Of a DNA stretch of 64,000 nucleotides, positions 56,282 through 64,000 are shown piece by piece. The stretch is from assembly GCF_014652895.1 (NCBI RefSeq), contig NZ_BMZR01000004.1, positions 40,645-104,644 on the forward strand, written 5' to 3'. The notes beneath the pieces were generated by a model that was not told the origin of the DNA, ran no database searches, and saw only the letters and a program-made list of their open reading frames with translations. The translations under genes and the position numbers were made by a program. The stretch comes from Psychrobacter glaciei. GTDB taxonomy: Bacteria > Pseudomonadota > Gammaproteobacteria > Pseudomonadales > Moraxellaceae. Numbering within the stretch: the stretch's first letter is position 1; each line of letters starts with the position of its first letter.

Positions 56282-57058
56282 TATCTATTACTTCCATTTT
56301 ATTATTTTAATAACCATACAAAATATTTTTATTTTGACTATTATGATTTTTAGATATTACTTATCTATCTCAATTAAACATAACGTTTAATAAGTAGTTT
56401 TTTAACAATCTATAAAATTTAGGTAATAAAATACCGTCTTTTTATTAAATAAAAAATCAATAAAAATTCATGGTTAATTTATGATGGACGTTTTAAAGAA
56501 AGGTTACATGGTTCAAAACCGCTGCCCATTGCGTAAATGCTATACGCATAGAAAAGTATCAGCTAAATAATAGCATGAAGCACTCTATTAGCAATGACGG
56601 TGAAGAAAAATGTTAGGTAAACAGATAACAGCAGGCGCAATATGGCTTAGCACGATCGCAGAGCGATTTTGGCACAGTAGACTTAGAAGAGGGATAGCAC
56701 AAGTAAATACAGAAGGCTATGCGTTGATATCATTCAATAGGATATCATTCAATAGCTTGTATATAGATTCAGCCAAACCTTTTCGAAGTTGTCATTGCTG
56801 TCATGTAGTTTACACATTCAGTCTTTAAAAACGTCTTGGTAGTTAAATAGGACACGATGATTCCTCCATAGGTTGTGGCTAATTATTGTAGACAATAGTA
56901 GCAGGTTTATTGGAATGATTTATCGCTTACATAGAAGCTAATAAATCAATATTGCTAATAATAACGATTTAAAAAATAAAGTCAATAATTAATTTTACTT
57001 TATAGAAAAAATTATATTTCATTGAAACTCTTATTTTAAACACAGAACTCAGAAATCT
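56282..57058. other. 777-base gene-free stretch upstream of rtcB
   Basis: AT-rich, especially 56282-56480 and 56930-57058. No convincing coding frame: a 72-residue open frame at 56610-56828 has no ribosome site or familiar features. A perfect 15-bp tandem duplication (GATATCATTCAATAG twice, 56726-56755) is present. No tRNA-like or Y-RNA-like fold was recognised by eye. Confidence 0.5.
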
Positions 57059-57793
57059 TTAAACCATAAAACTATTTATAACTTCAGCCAATAAAGCAGC
57101 AGCAATGATGATAAATATCACCCCGCAACCACGATTGAGCCAAGCCAAGCGATTACCCACATCGAGCCAACTTGCCAGCTTCTTACCGCCCAACGTATAA
57201 ATGATCTGCCAAATTGTCTCACTCAAAAACAAGCCGATGGTCAGTAAGATATATTGTGGCCATAATGGCGCGCTGAAATTGATGAATTTAGGAAAAAAGG
57301 CAGCAAAGAACAAAATGGCTTTTGGATTGGACAACGATACCCAGACGCCAGTACGAAACAAAGTCATATTACTTGGGGCAGCTTTAGCAGCAGCACTGGA
57401 GAGTGAGCGCGGCTGCGGTGTACCAACTGTATCTTTACTATCAGAAGAAGGATAGTCAGCCGCGACTTCTTCGCTCATTTCACGAGCATCACTCATCAAG
57501 CTGCCATTGCCAGCATCACGCCATGAGCTAATACCCAGATAAATCAAGTATGCCGCGCCAACGGCTTTGATGATCGTCAGCAACCAAGGTGACTGGCGAC
57601 TGATCACATCCAAGCCAAGCAATGTGGAAAGCAGTAGCACAAACAACCCAAGGCTTAAACCTGCCAGCGTCCACAATGTGCGCTTCACGCCGTAATTCAT
57701 ACCATACTGGAATGCTAGCAGCATATTGGGACCTGGGGTCGCTGAGATAAAAAACGTACTCGCAAAAAATACCGCAAACAGGTGCCAAGACAT
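57059..57793 (-). CDS. LysE/RhtB family amino-acid exporter
   Basis: A protein of about 244 residues with six predicted membrane segments. The N-terminal FFISATPGPNMLLAFQYGMNYGVKRTLWTLAGLSLG is the RhtB-family hallmark (STPGP motif). GAAYLIYLGISSWRDAG and VSLSNPKAILFFAAFFPKFI are also typical. A polar loop of about 45 residues between segments III and IV is longer than usual. Such proteins export amino acids such as homoserine, threonine or lysine; the substrate is not predictable. The ATG at 57793 has AGGGG upstream. It lies downstream of argE, separated by a terminator. Confidence 0.9.
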   Translation of the reverse strand: MSWHLFAVFFASTFFISATPGPNMLLAFQYGMNYGVKRTLWTLAGLSLGLFVLLLSTLLGLDVISRQSPWLLTIIKAVGAAYLIYLGISSWRDAGNGSLMSDAREMSEEVAADYPSSDSKDTVGTPQPRSLSSAAAKAAPSNMTLFRTGVWVSLSNPKAILFFAAFFPKFINFSAPLWPQYILLTIGLFLSETIWQIIYTLGGKKLASWLDVGNRLAWLNRGCGVIFIIIAAALLAEVINSFMV

Positions 57794-57853
57794 CAACCAA
57801 CCCCTACTCTTTTATTTGAAATAAACTTAAAACATGAAAAAGAGGCAAAAAAT

Positions 57854-57880
57854 AAACACCGCCATATAGACGGTGTGTTT
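57854..57880 (-). terminator. Terminator after argE
   Basis: AAACACCG / CGGTGTGTTT with an eight-base loop, T-rich on the minus strand, lies between argE and the exporter gene. Confidence 0.7.
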
Positions 57881-57936
57881 TATGCCAACTTAGATAAAAA
57901 GTTAGATGAAAAAACAATCACTTGCTTCTCAATCTA

Positions 57937-59184
57937 CTAATTGACCGCACAACTATTTAACAGCTTCTGCAAAAACCCATCACAACGTACAATTTCGTTA
58001 AGTTCAACGTATTCATCCGCCTTATGAGCTTGTTCAATACTACCAGGTCCACAGATGATTGTTGGAATACCTGCATTGGTAAATTGACCGCCTTCAGTCG
58101 CGTAAGCCACTTTATGACGCTCATCATCCCCTGTCAATGCAGCGATCAATGATTGTAGTTCAGCACTATCATTATCAGTCATTGCCGGTACGCTTTCTTC
58201 TTGCATCAGCTCAATGCCAGTCTCTGGCGCGCGGGCTTGCATTTGCGCATTTAATTCCGCAATCTTGGCTTGAATAGGTTCCAGTACATCGTCTTGCGTC
58301 ATATGCGGCAGATTACGATAATCAAAGGTAAACTCGCACAGATTGGGCACGATATTGGTGGCCGTACCACCATGGATGGTACCTACTGACAACGTTGAGT
58401 AAGGCACAGTGAATATCTCGTCCCCATCTTCAAGAGCACCGTTACGAGTACTTAGCTCTTCGGCAAGCGTATCGACATAGCCCACCAATCGGCTGGCATA
58501 GCTAATGGCATTGACCCCTTGTGCAATCAATGAAGAATGCGCTGACTTACCATGCACACGGCAACGATAAACCGCAATGCCTTTATGTGCCACCACCATA
58601 GCCATATTAGTTGGCTCACCGACGATACAATAATCAGGGGTTATACCGCGCGCCTTTAAATCTGCCAATATCAATGGCGCGCCTAGACAGCCAATCTCTT
58701 CGTCGAATGATAATGCCAAATGCAATGGGCGACGCAGCTGGCCTGCATTAGATAGTTTTACCGCTTGTGGCAACATCGTCAGCGCACAAGCGATAAAGCC
58801 TTTCATATCACAAGCGCCGCGACCATACAGCTTGTCACCACGAATGGTTGCTGTGAAAGGCTCAGACGTCCAGTCTTGACCGTCGACTGGCACCACATCG
58901 GTATGACCAGATAGCACGAGACCATGATTGACGTGGTCAGCATTTGCCCCTGCTGGCACAGTGACGAATAAATTGGCCTTATTTTTGGCTTCATTAAAGG
59001 TCAAATCGACGCTCAAACCCAATTGCTCGCAGTAAGCTTTTACGTCTTCAATCAAAGCCAAATTAGAATGACGACTGACCGTATCAAAGCCAATTAAGCG
59101 CGTTAGCCAATCGATACTTTGGGTGGGATAATGAGCATCAGCCAATACTTGACTGGCATCATCGTTACTACTCTGTATAGTCAT
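57937..59184 (-). CDS. argE: Acetylornithine deacetylase
   Basis: A 415-residue dizinc M20-family amidohydrolase that releases ornithine from N-acetylornithine in arginine synthesis. LSGHTDVVPVDGQDW carries the first zinc His and catalytic Asp. YGRGACDMKGFIA and SFDEEIGCLGAP (catalytic Glu, zinc Glu) follow, then YCIVGEPTNMAMVVAHKG. The dimerisation domain contains GKSAHSSLIAQGVNAI, and the C-terminal ICGPGSIEQAHKADEYV supplies the last zinc His. This zinc-ligand set and the length favour ArgE over DapE. It is immediately downstream of the YgfB-family gene with a 33-base gap, so the two may be co-transcribed. Confidence 0.93.
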   Translation of the reverse strand: MTIQSSNDDASQVLADAHYPTQSIDWLTRLIGFDTVSRHSNLALIEDVKAYCEQLGLSVDLTFNEAKNKANLFVTVPAGANADHVNHGLVLSGHTDVVPVDGQDWTSEPFTATIRGDKLYGRGACDMKGFIACALTMLPQAVKLSNAGQLRRPLHLALSFDEEIGCLGAPLILADLKARGITPDYCIVGEPTNMAMVVAHKGIAVYRCRVHGKSAHSSLIAQGVNAISYASRLVGYVDTLAEELSTRNGALEDGDEIFTVPYSTLSVGTIHGGTATNIVPNLCEFTFDYRNLPHMTQDDVLEPIQAKIAELNAQMQARAPETGIELMQEESVPAMTDNDSAELQSLIAALTGDDERHKVAYATEGGQFTNAGIPTIICGPGSIEQAHKADEYVELNEIVRCDGFLQKLLNSCAVN

Positions 59185-59217
59185 AAAACATCCTTATTAT
59201 GATACGTGATACTCGTA

Positions 59218-59871
59218 TTATGAGGGATTGTGTTGGTTCATAATATCAACAACTGGCGGCATTGGTTTTGACACCTTACCTTCAGCTTGCAACTCTTTGG
59301 TGGTTTTGGCATCAATGGCAAGTCCAGAAATCAAGGCGATATCTTTGACAGGCTTACGTTGGCGAGTGGCAAAGCTCACTGGTACCATACGCGCAAATTC
59401 ATAAACATGCAGGTAAGACTCTTCACCACCTTCAAAGTCTTCATCGTCTTCTAATCGAATCCCACCGATTTTAGCCAAATCCGATAGCATCTCGTTTTCT
59501 TCGCTACTTAGACGGCAATCAGTAATGCCAAAGCCGGTCATAAAGCCATTTGCCCACTGTTTCAGTGCCATCACGCGCTCGTATAAATCATGTTCATCAT
59601 CTGGGACTAATGGCGTATAAGAGTAGGCATCGTCTTTGTCTTTGAGCTGGAACACTATATCTTCAGCTTCTTCTGTCAACAAGGTCAATGCAGGCTCTGG
59701 TAAAGCGGCGAAGCTCAGCTCTTCAAACACCTTCGCCCATACCTTTTCATCAGGTGCATCGCAGGCGGTCATCAGCCCTGTCATCAAGCCGTGTACCTCA
59801 CTGATAGACACATCAGTCCAATCATCAAATGCAGTCAGCCATGTATTCCAGCCAGAGATATTATCATTCAT
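59218..59871 (-). CDS. YgfB/YecA (UPF0149) family protein
   Basis: A 217-residue acidic all-helical protein. DVSISEVHGLMTGLMTACDAPDE, LKQWANGFMTGFGI and the later YLHVYEFARMVP are the UPF0149 hallmarks. In Pseudomonas aeruginosa YgfB is reported to modulate ampDh3 expression and beta-lactam resistance; whether that holds here is unknown. In many gammaproteobacteria this gene is divergent from or next to zapA, as it is here. Confidence 0.88.
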   Translation of the reverse strand: MNDNISGWNTWLTAFDDWTDVSISEVHGLMTGLMTACDAPDEKVWAKVFEELSFAALPEPALTLLTEEAEDIVFQLKDKDDAYSYTPLVPDDEHDLYERVMALKQWANGFMTGFGITDCRLSSEENEMLSDLAKIGGIRLEDDEDFEGGEESYLHVYEFARMVPVSFATRQRKPVKDIALISGLAIDAKTTKELQAEGKVSKPMPPVVDIMNQHNPS

Positions 59872-60078
59872 AATAGATGTCCTAGTGATTGATTAGTAGT
59901 ATTAAATAGAAACAGACGCCGCGCGATATCATTAACGAGGCGGCGGCTAATAGAAGTTATGAAACAAAGCGGCATACAATTACTTTGTTGATATAGATAT
60001 TATGCGGTCACCTATGGCATTATTAAACGCAGAGAACAAAATTCATTCACGCTTACTTGTTAAGGATAAAAACTGACT

Positions 60079-60522
60079 ATGTATGATCAACTTAGAATAT
60101 TAGAAAAAATGATACTCGACATCAAAAAACAGTATCAGCTTGTCAGTGCTGAACTTAGCAGCCTCAAAAAACACCCCGCTACCGATCCAAAAGAACTTAC
60201 CACACTTCAGGCCAAGCTCGATAGCAGTTATACAGAGCGCGATGGTGCCAAAAAGAAGCTGAACGACCTCGATAACCGCTATCAAAATCTGGCAGAAGCG
60301 CACCATATGATCGGTGAAGAGCAAGATAAATTGCAAAAGCAAATCAGCCAATTACAACAAGAAAATAGCGAGCTGCTACAGCATAATAATGAATTAAAGC
60401 AGCAGTATAGCGATATCAAACAGCAAAATAATGACTTACAAAAGAAGAATCAACTGGCCGCTGAGCGTACGCAAGTGGTGTTAAAACGCTTAACCCGTAT
60501 CGACCAAGCAGAAGGTTCATAA
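60079..60522 (+). CDS. Coiled-coil protein upstream of zapA (ZapB/TIGR02449-like position)
   Basis: A 147-residue protein that is almost entirely heptad-patterned coiled coil: QYQLVSAELSSLKK, then LDNRYQNLAEAHHMI, then KLQKQISQLQQENSELLQHNNELKQQYSDIKQQNNDLQKK. In Pseudomonas a short coiled-coil protein of the TIGR02449 type sits between ygfB and zapA in the same arrangement; this one is about twice as long. By position and shape it may be a Z-ring accessory protein like ZapB, but coiled coils alone cannot show this. Confidence 0.72.
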   Translation: MYDQLRILEKMILDIKKQYQLVSAELSSLKKHPATDPKELTTLQAKLDSSYTERDGAKKKLNDLDNRYQNLAEAHHMIGEEQDKLQKQISQLQQENSELLQHNNELKQQYSDIKQQNNDLQKKNQLAAERTQVVLKRLTRIDQAEGS

Positions 60523-60717
60523 ATAGCGGCACGAGGACATAATTGACGAATATCATTGTCTTCAAATAGCATTTTTATCGATAAAAGCCACATTTACCAA
60601 GTACCTTTATTATCAAGTACCTTAATTATTAAAAATACAGCATTGATTAAGCCAACAGACTCACACGTGTAAGCTCTTATATCACTCACTTTAATGACAT
60701 ATATTGTAGGATTTATC

Positions 60718-61194
60718 ATGACTGATGACCAGACTATCCCTTTAGATAAGCAAGCGCCAAACAATCAATCACAAAACAATCAACGGCCAATCAACGGCCT
60801 TAAATCCCAAAAAGCCGTGCCAAATGCTTCAACCTCAAATAATTCGGCTTCACAGAGCGCCGCTGCTAAACCTGCACCTAAAACAAATAGCACGCCTGAG
60901 CCGCAGATTAAAAAAGTAGATATTGCAATTGCTGGAGTCACCTATCCCATCTATTGCCCAGTACACGAGCAAGAAGAACTACATTCAGCCGTCTCTTATA
61001 TCAATAACTATGCGCTCGACCTAAAACGCGACGCGCCGAGCCTCAGCCAAGAGAGCTTACTAGTATTATGCTGTCTGAATTTATACGAGAAAATTCATGC
61101 GCATCAAAGAAGTGACGAAGATCGTGTTCAAGGAGATAAGCAATCTGAAGCATTACTCAATAAAATCATGAAGGATGCACACTCTATCTTATAG
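60718..61194 (+). CDS. zapA: Cell division protein ZapA
   Basis: About 158 residues. The ZapA domain lies in the C-terminal 95 residues: KKVDIAIAGVTYPIYCPVHEQEELHSAVSYINNYALDLKRD, then a coiled-coil-forming helix including ESLLVLCCLNLYEKIHAH. ZapA bundles FtsZ filaments at midcell. The first 60 residues are an Asn/Gln/Ala-rich linker absent from short homologues. The ATG at 60718 has TAGGA eight bases upstream and is preferred to one at 60694. It follows the coiled-coil gene on the same strand. No 6S RNA is visible after it, although that RNA often follows zapA. Confidence 0.88.
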   Translation: MTDDQTIPLDKQAPNNQSQNNQRPINGLKSQKAVPNASTSNNSASQSAAAKPAPKTNSTPEPQIKKVDIAIAGVTYPIYCPVHEQEELHSAVSYINNYALDLKRDAPSLSQESLLVLCCLNLYEKIHAHQRSDEDRVQGDKQSEALLNKIMKDAHSIL

Positions 61195-61219
61195 GTAAAC
61201 ACGGATCTGTTGAACAGAT

Positions 61220-61253
61220 AAGCGCTTAGCTCTGGTGAGCCAAGCGCTTTTTT
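61220..61253 (+). terminator. Terminator after zapA
   Basis: AAGCGCTTAGCTC / GTGAGCCAAGCGCTT, a long stem with a two-base apex and one mismatch, is followed by TTTT. Confidence 0.88.
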
Positions 61254-61281
61254 ATGTCTAATCCACAGCCGAATTACTTAC

Positions 61282-61590
61282 TTATGCATTAGGATTATAA
61301 GTTCTTCCAGCATGAAAATCCGCTTGATGCTCATAGTTGCAAAAGAATAACTCCTGACTGCCTTTAATATCAGCGTCAGTATTGCCATCGCTACTTGCCA
61401 CCAAGCCCGGCTTGGTCTCTAGAACGCCGCGGTATTCAGCCAAACTGTTACCACAGAAGTTGCAGTGACGCGGTGTAGTCACATCGCCATCTTTTGGCAT
61501 CATGCTTCTGGGTGCGCGCGGGTACATAAACTTGTAAAAGCCCCACATCACAATCCAGATAATAATTATCATCATAATAGCAGCGAACAC
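61282..61590 (-). CDS. Small membrane-anchored Cys/His protein (PP0621-like)
   Basis: A 102-residue protein. One N-terminal membrane helix (about 2-22, rich in Ile and Met) is followed by a soluble part containing CNFCGNSLAEY (about 43-53) and FFCNYEHQADFH (about 82-93). The C-x-x-C and later C-x-x-x-H could bind a metal. The layout resembles the PP0621 family, but the match is loose. The start is GTG, preceded by AAGGAGC at good spacing; the nearby ATG is in another frame. The role is unknown. Confidence 0.68.
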   Translation of the reverse strand: MFAAIMMIIIIWIVMWGFYKFMYPRAPRSMMPKDGDVTTPRHCNFCGNSLAEYRGVLETKPGLVASSDGNTDADIKGSQELFFCNYEHQADFHAGRTYNPNA

Positions 61591-61782
61591 AGCATTGCTC
61601 CTTGAATGAGGGGTAAACGTGAGAAATGATTAAGATGGCTCAGCTAATGATTATTCAACACACCCTAATAGTATAAATTTTACCGTCAATAATAGTGACA
61701 ATACAATACCTTTACCGTTCAATTACTGATTTCACTGAATTGCTCATTAGATAATCGTACTCACTGATTGCGGTGCTAGAAC

Positions 61783-61814
61783 AAAAAAACTGGCCACGTT
61801 AAGCCAGTTTTTTT
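61783..61814. terminator. Terminator after glyS
   Basis: AAAAAAACTGGC / (A)GCCAGTTTTTTT hairpin about 32 bases past the glyS stop. Confidence 0.85.
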
Positions 61815-61846
61815 GCATCGAAACCAACAATCAGGTTTCAGTAAAA

Positions 61847-63940
61847 TTACAGTTGCAGCTCACTAATATCAGCCACGGTTAAGAATAAAGCTCGTACTTG
61901 CTTAAGCAACGCTAAGCGGTTGTTCTTTAGTGCAGTATCTTCACTGTTGACCATGACATTGTCAAAGAATTGCGTCAACGGCTCGTCTAAACTGGCTAGC
62001 GTTTGCAATACTTGCGTATAGTCAGCCTGCTCAAGTAATGGTTGCACCGCTGTTTGTGCTTGCTGCACACTCGCATATAGACTTTGCTCAGCAGGTTCCG
62101 ATAATAACGCTTCATCGACATTATCAGCGACGCTTACCTCTGACTTGGCTAAAATATTGGCAACACGTTTGTTTGAATCAGCCAACATTGATGCTTGTGA
62201 CAATTCACTAAATGCTTGTACGGCACGAATACGCTGATCAAAATCAAGCGGCATATGCGGGTTAATCGCTTGCACTGCTTGAATGGTATCAACGCTCACA
62301 CCTTGCTCGGTATACATCGCCCGATAGCGCGAGTTTAAGAACGACATGACTTGGGTAAACGTATCACCCATTTTGGCAATCTTGCTGCCGTTAGCCGTGC
62401 TATAGCCTTTGATGGCTTGCTCAACCAACGCTACCAAGTTAATCGGTAGCTGCTTCTCAATCAAAATACGCAGAATACCAATAGCAGAACGACGTAAGCT
62501 AAACGGATCTTTTGAACCCGTTGGTGCTTGGTCAATCGCAAAAATACCGACGAGCGTATCCAAACGATCCGCTAATGCTAAGCAAATACCGATCGGCGTC
62601 TGTGGTAATACATCACCGCTGAACTTAGGTAAATATTGCTCTTCTAAACTTGCCGCAACTGCTTCTGGCTCATTATTCAAACGCGCATAATAAGTACCCG
62701 CGATACCTTGTAATTCAGGATACTCACCAACCAATGAGCTTGCCAAATCCGCTTTGGACAAAATACCTGCACGTACCGTTTCATCGATACTAATCTCACT
62801 ACCTTGTTGTTGCATCAAGGCGGCGATAAATGCAGCAAGCTTGGCAATGCGTTCAGATTTTTCCCAAATCGTACCCAATTTGTCTTGGAAGACGCGAGTT
62901 TTTAGGCTTTCTGTTAGTGCAAATAATGGCTGCTTTTGGTCTTGTAAGAAGAAAAACTCTGCATCAGCCAAACGTGGACGCACGACTTTCTCATTACCTT
63001 CAATAATTTGATTCGGGTCTTTTGACTCAATATTGGTAATAAAAATAAAGTAAGGCTGCAATTTGCCAGTTTTATCTGTCAGGCAAAAATACTTTTGATC
63101 CGCTTGCATGGTAGAGATGAGTGCTTCTTGTGGCACTTGTAAGAAGCGCGCTTCAAAGCTTGCTCGTAAGGCAATCGGAAAATCAACCAATGCAGTGACT
63201 TCGTCTAGCAGCGCTTGCGGCACAATGGCATCAGAGTTAACTTCATCTGCCAATGCTTTGACTTGATTTTTGATCAGCATTTGACGCTTGTCAAAATCAG
63301 CAACTACTTTTAAGCCACCTAGTAATTCTTCATAGTCATTGGCATGACCAATGTTATAGTATTCAGGGCTGTGGAAGCGATGACCACGCGTTTGTGTTCC
63401 TGTCTGATGACCTTGGATAGTAGCGTCAATGACAGCATTATCTTGCATCAATACGGCCCATTGTACTGGACGCACGAACTCATTACGGCTAGCGCCTGAG
63501 CGCATACGCTTAGCAATAGGTAAGTTATCAAGCGCTGTTTGGAAAATAGCGGGCAGCAACTCAGTCGTTGCTTGACCCTGAATGGTTTGCTCATAACCGA
63601 TATAATCACCTTTATCAGTGTTAATCGTTATCAGCTCACTGGCCTCAATACCCAAGCCTTTGGCAAAGCCCATTGCCGCACGTGTTGGATTACCTTCCGC
63701 ATCAAAGGCGGCTTTAATCGCAGGCCCGCGTTTTTGCTCGCTACGATCCGGCTGCTTGTCACCAATGCCCTGAATTTGAAGCGCTAAACGGCGCGGCGCA
63801 GCAAAGGCTTTGATACTATCGAAGCTGATACCTGCTTCAGTCAATTGTTCAGTGACACTTGCTTGTAGCGCGTCACGTAGAGGTTTTAGGCTTTTTGGAG
63901 GCAGTTCTTCACACCCCAGTTCAAATAGAATAGTACTCAT
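61847..63940 (-). CDS. glyS: Glycyl-tRNA synthetase beta subunit
   Basis: A 697-residue subunit of the alpha2-beta2 bacterial enzyme charging tRNA-Gly. The N-terminal ILFELGCEELPPKSLKPL is diagnostic. RRLALQIQGI, RGPAIKAAFD, KRMRSGASRNEFVRPVQWAVLM, the HD-like region of SSLVGEYPELQGIAGTYYA and ALADRLDTLVGIFAI, and SKDPFSLRRSAIGILRIL complete the family signatures. The C-terminal part is the anticodon-binding domain. It begins nine bases after the glyQ stop with a TAGGAG ribosome site overlapping that stop, so the pair is translationally coupled. Confidence 0.97.
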   Translation of the reverse strand: MSTILFELGCEELPPKSLKPLRDALQASVTEQLTEAGISFDSIKAFAAPRRLALQIQGIGDKQPDRSEQKRGPAIKAAFDAEGNPTRAAMGFAKGLGIEASELITINTDKGDYIGYEQTIQGQATTELLPAIFQTALDNLPIAKRMRSGASRNEFVRPVQWAVLMQDNAVIDATIQGHQTGTQTRGHRFHSPEYYNIGHANDYEELLGGLKVVADFDKRQMLIKNQVKALADEVNSDAIVPQALLDEVTALVDFPIALRASFEARFLQVPQEALISTMQADQKYFCLTDKTGKLQPYFIFITNIESKDPNQIIEGNEKVVRPRLADAEFFFLQDQKQPLFALTESLKTRVFQDKLGTIWEKSERIAKLAAFIAALMQQQGSEISIDETVRAGILSKADLASSLVGEYPELQGIAGTYYARLNNEPEAVAASLEEQYLPKFSGDVLPQTPIGICLALADRLDTLVGIFAIDQAPTGSKDPFSLRRSAIGILRILIEKQLPINLVALVEQAIKGYSTANGSKIAKMGDTFTQVMSFLNSRYRAMYTEQGVSVDTIQAVQAINPHMPLDFDQRIRAVQAFSELSQASMLADSNKRVANILAKSEVSVADNVDEALLSEPAEQSLYASVQQAQTAVQPLLEQADYTQVLQTLASLDEPLTQFFDNVMVNSEDTALKNNRLALLKQVRALFLTVADISELQL

Positions 63941-63949
63941 GGGATGCTC

Positions 63950-64000
63950 CTATTTATTAGTAGTAGATTGGTTGGTATCGGTAGTTTCTTTTGCTAAGCT
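63950..64000 (-). CDS. glyQ: Glycyl-tRNA synthetase alpha subunit, 3' end
   Basis: Only the last 16 codons and a TAG stop are inside the window, reading SLAKETTDTNQSTTNK. The tail itself is not a conserved part of GlyQ. The call rests on an open frame ending nine bases before glyS and on the near-universal glyQ-glyS order. The rest lies beyond the window edge. Confidence 0.7.
   Translation of the reverse strand, partial: SLAKETTDTNQSTTNK

Noticed and set aside
56610..56828. A 72-codon open frame upstream of rtcB
   Set aside because: No ribosome site, no recognisable domain, composition like the surrounding non-coding DNA; it also contains the 15-bp tandem duplication.
61203..61216. Sequence resembling a family B element end (GGATCTGTTGAACA)
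   Set aside because: Only about 14 bases match, with one mismatch, and it has no TA flank, continuation or partner.
61195..61281. Possible 6S RNA after zapA
   Set aside because: Only about 90 bases separate zapA from the next gene, too short for a 180-nt 6S RNA, and the content is a simple terminator.
1..64000. tRNA, rRNA, CRISPR array, prophage or intact insertion sequence
   Set aside because: No T-loop consensus in cloverleaf context, no regular spaced repeats, and no integrase, capsid or transposase frames were found on either strand.

Overview
The window looks like chromosomal DNA of a Psychrobacter-type gammaproteobacterium (family Moraxellaceae). The basis is protein-level resemblance, gene order, a moderately AT-rich composition and a SpoT whose synthetase half is degenerate. 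This is inference; no database search was run. Most of the window is housekeeping DNA at high coding density. I see no prophage, CRISPR array, rRNA, tRNA or intact insertion sequence. The accessory content is small: two families of short non-autonomous inverted-repeat elements, a few unrecognised genes and one AT-rich gene.

Layout. 1-5836: end of rpoZ, then spoT, ridA and priA. 5837-12185: CDF metal exporter, an unknown gene, a KefB/C-type antiporter, a DUF2628-like membrane protein and a DUF2511-like protein, with two inverted-repeat elements in the gaps. 12316-16573: trmB, a 1 kb AT-rich non-coding stretch with two tandem DnaA boxes, recA, an inverted-repeat element and an unusually long recX. 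16691-23389: a YidB-like protein, YgfX-like protein and SdhE, folP, ftsH, rlmE and yhbY. 23571-25952: a DOMON-like protein, a secreted CHAP hydrolase and a DciA-like protein.

26251-35584 (minus strand) is the distal half of the division and cell-wall cluster, in the order murG-murC-ddl-ftsQ-ftsA-ftsZ-lpxC. It is preceded by pyrE and gshB rather than by ftsW and murD. 37671-47538 holds an unknown protein, an NAD-dependent epimerase-like protein, a large DUF4105 envelope protein, ampD, an AT-rich membrane-protein gene, murJ, a lipoprotein, a GNAT acetyltransferase and ribF. 47690-54588 holds a DUF2789 protein, mdh, an RNase-T2-like protein lacking its catalytic motifs, slt and miaB. 54681-64000 holds a small basic protein, rtcB, a LysE-type exporter, argE, a YgfB-family protein, a coiled-coil protein next to zapA, a small membrane-anchored cysteine protein, glyS and the tail of glyQ.

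Functionally the window is rich in envelope and division genes: lipid II synthesis and export (murG, murC, ddl, murJ), lipid A (lpxC), divisome (ftsQ, ftsA, ftsZ, zapA) and peptidoglycan turnover (slt, ampD, CHAP hydrolase). The points most worth a second look are the two element families, one of which sits between recA and recX; the hydrolase-only SpoT; an FtsA and an FtsZ tail that both depart from consensus; the origin-like stretch before recA; and the RNase-T2-like pseudoenzyme. I did not find a convincing new multi-gene system.
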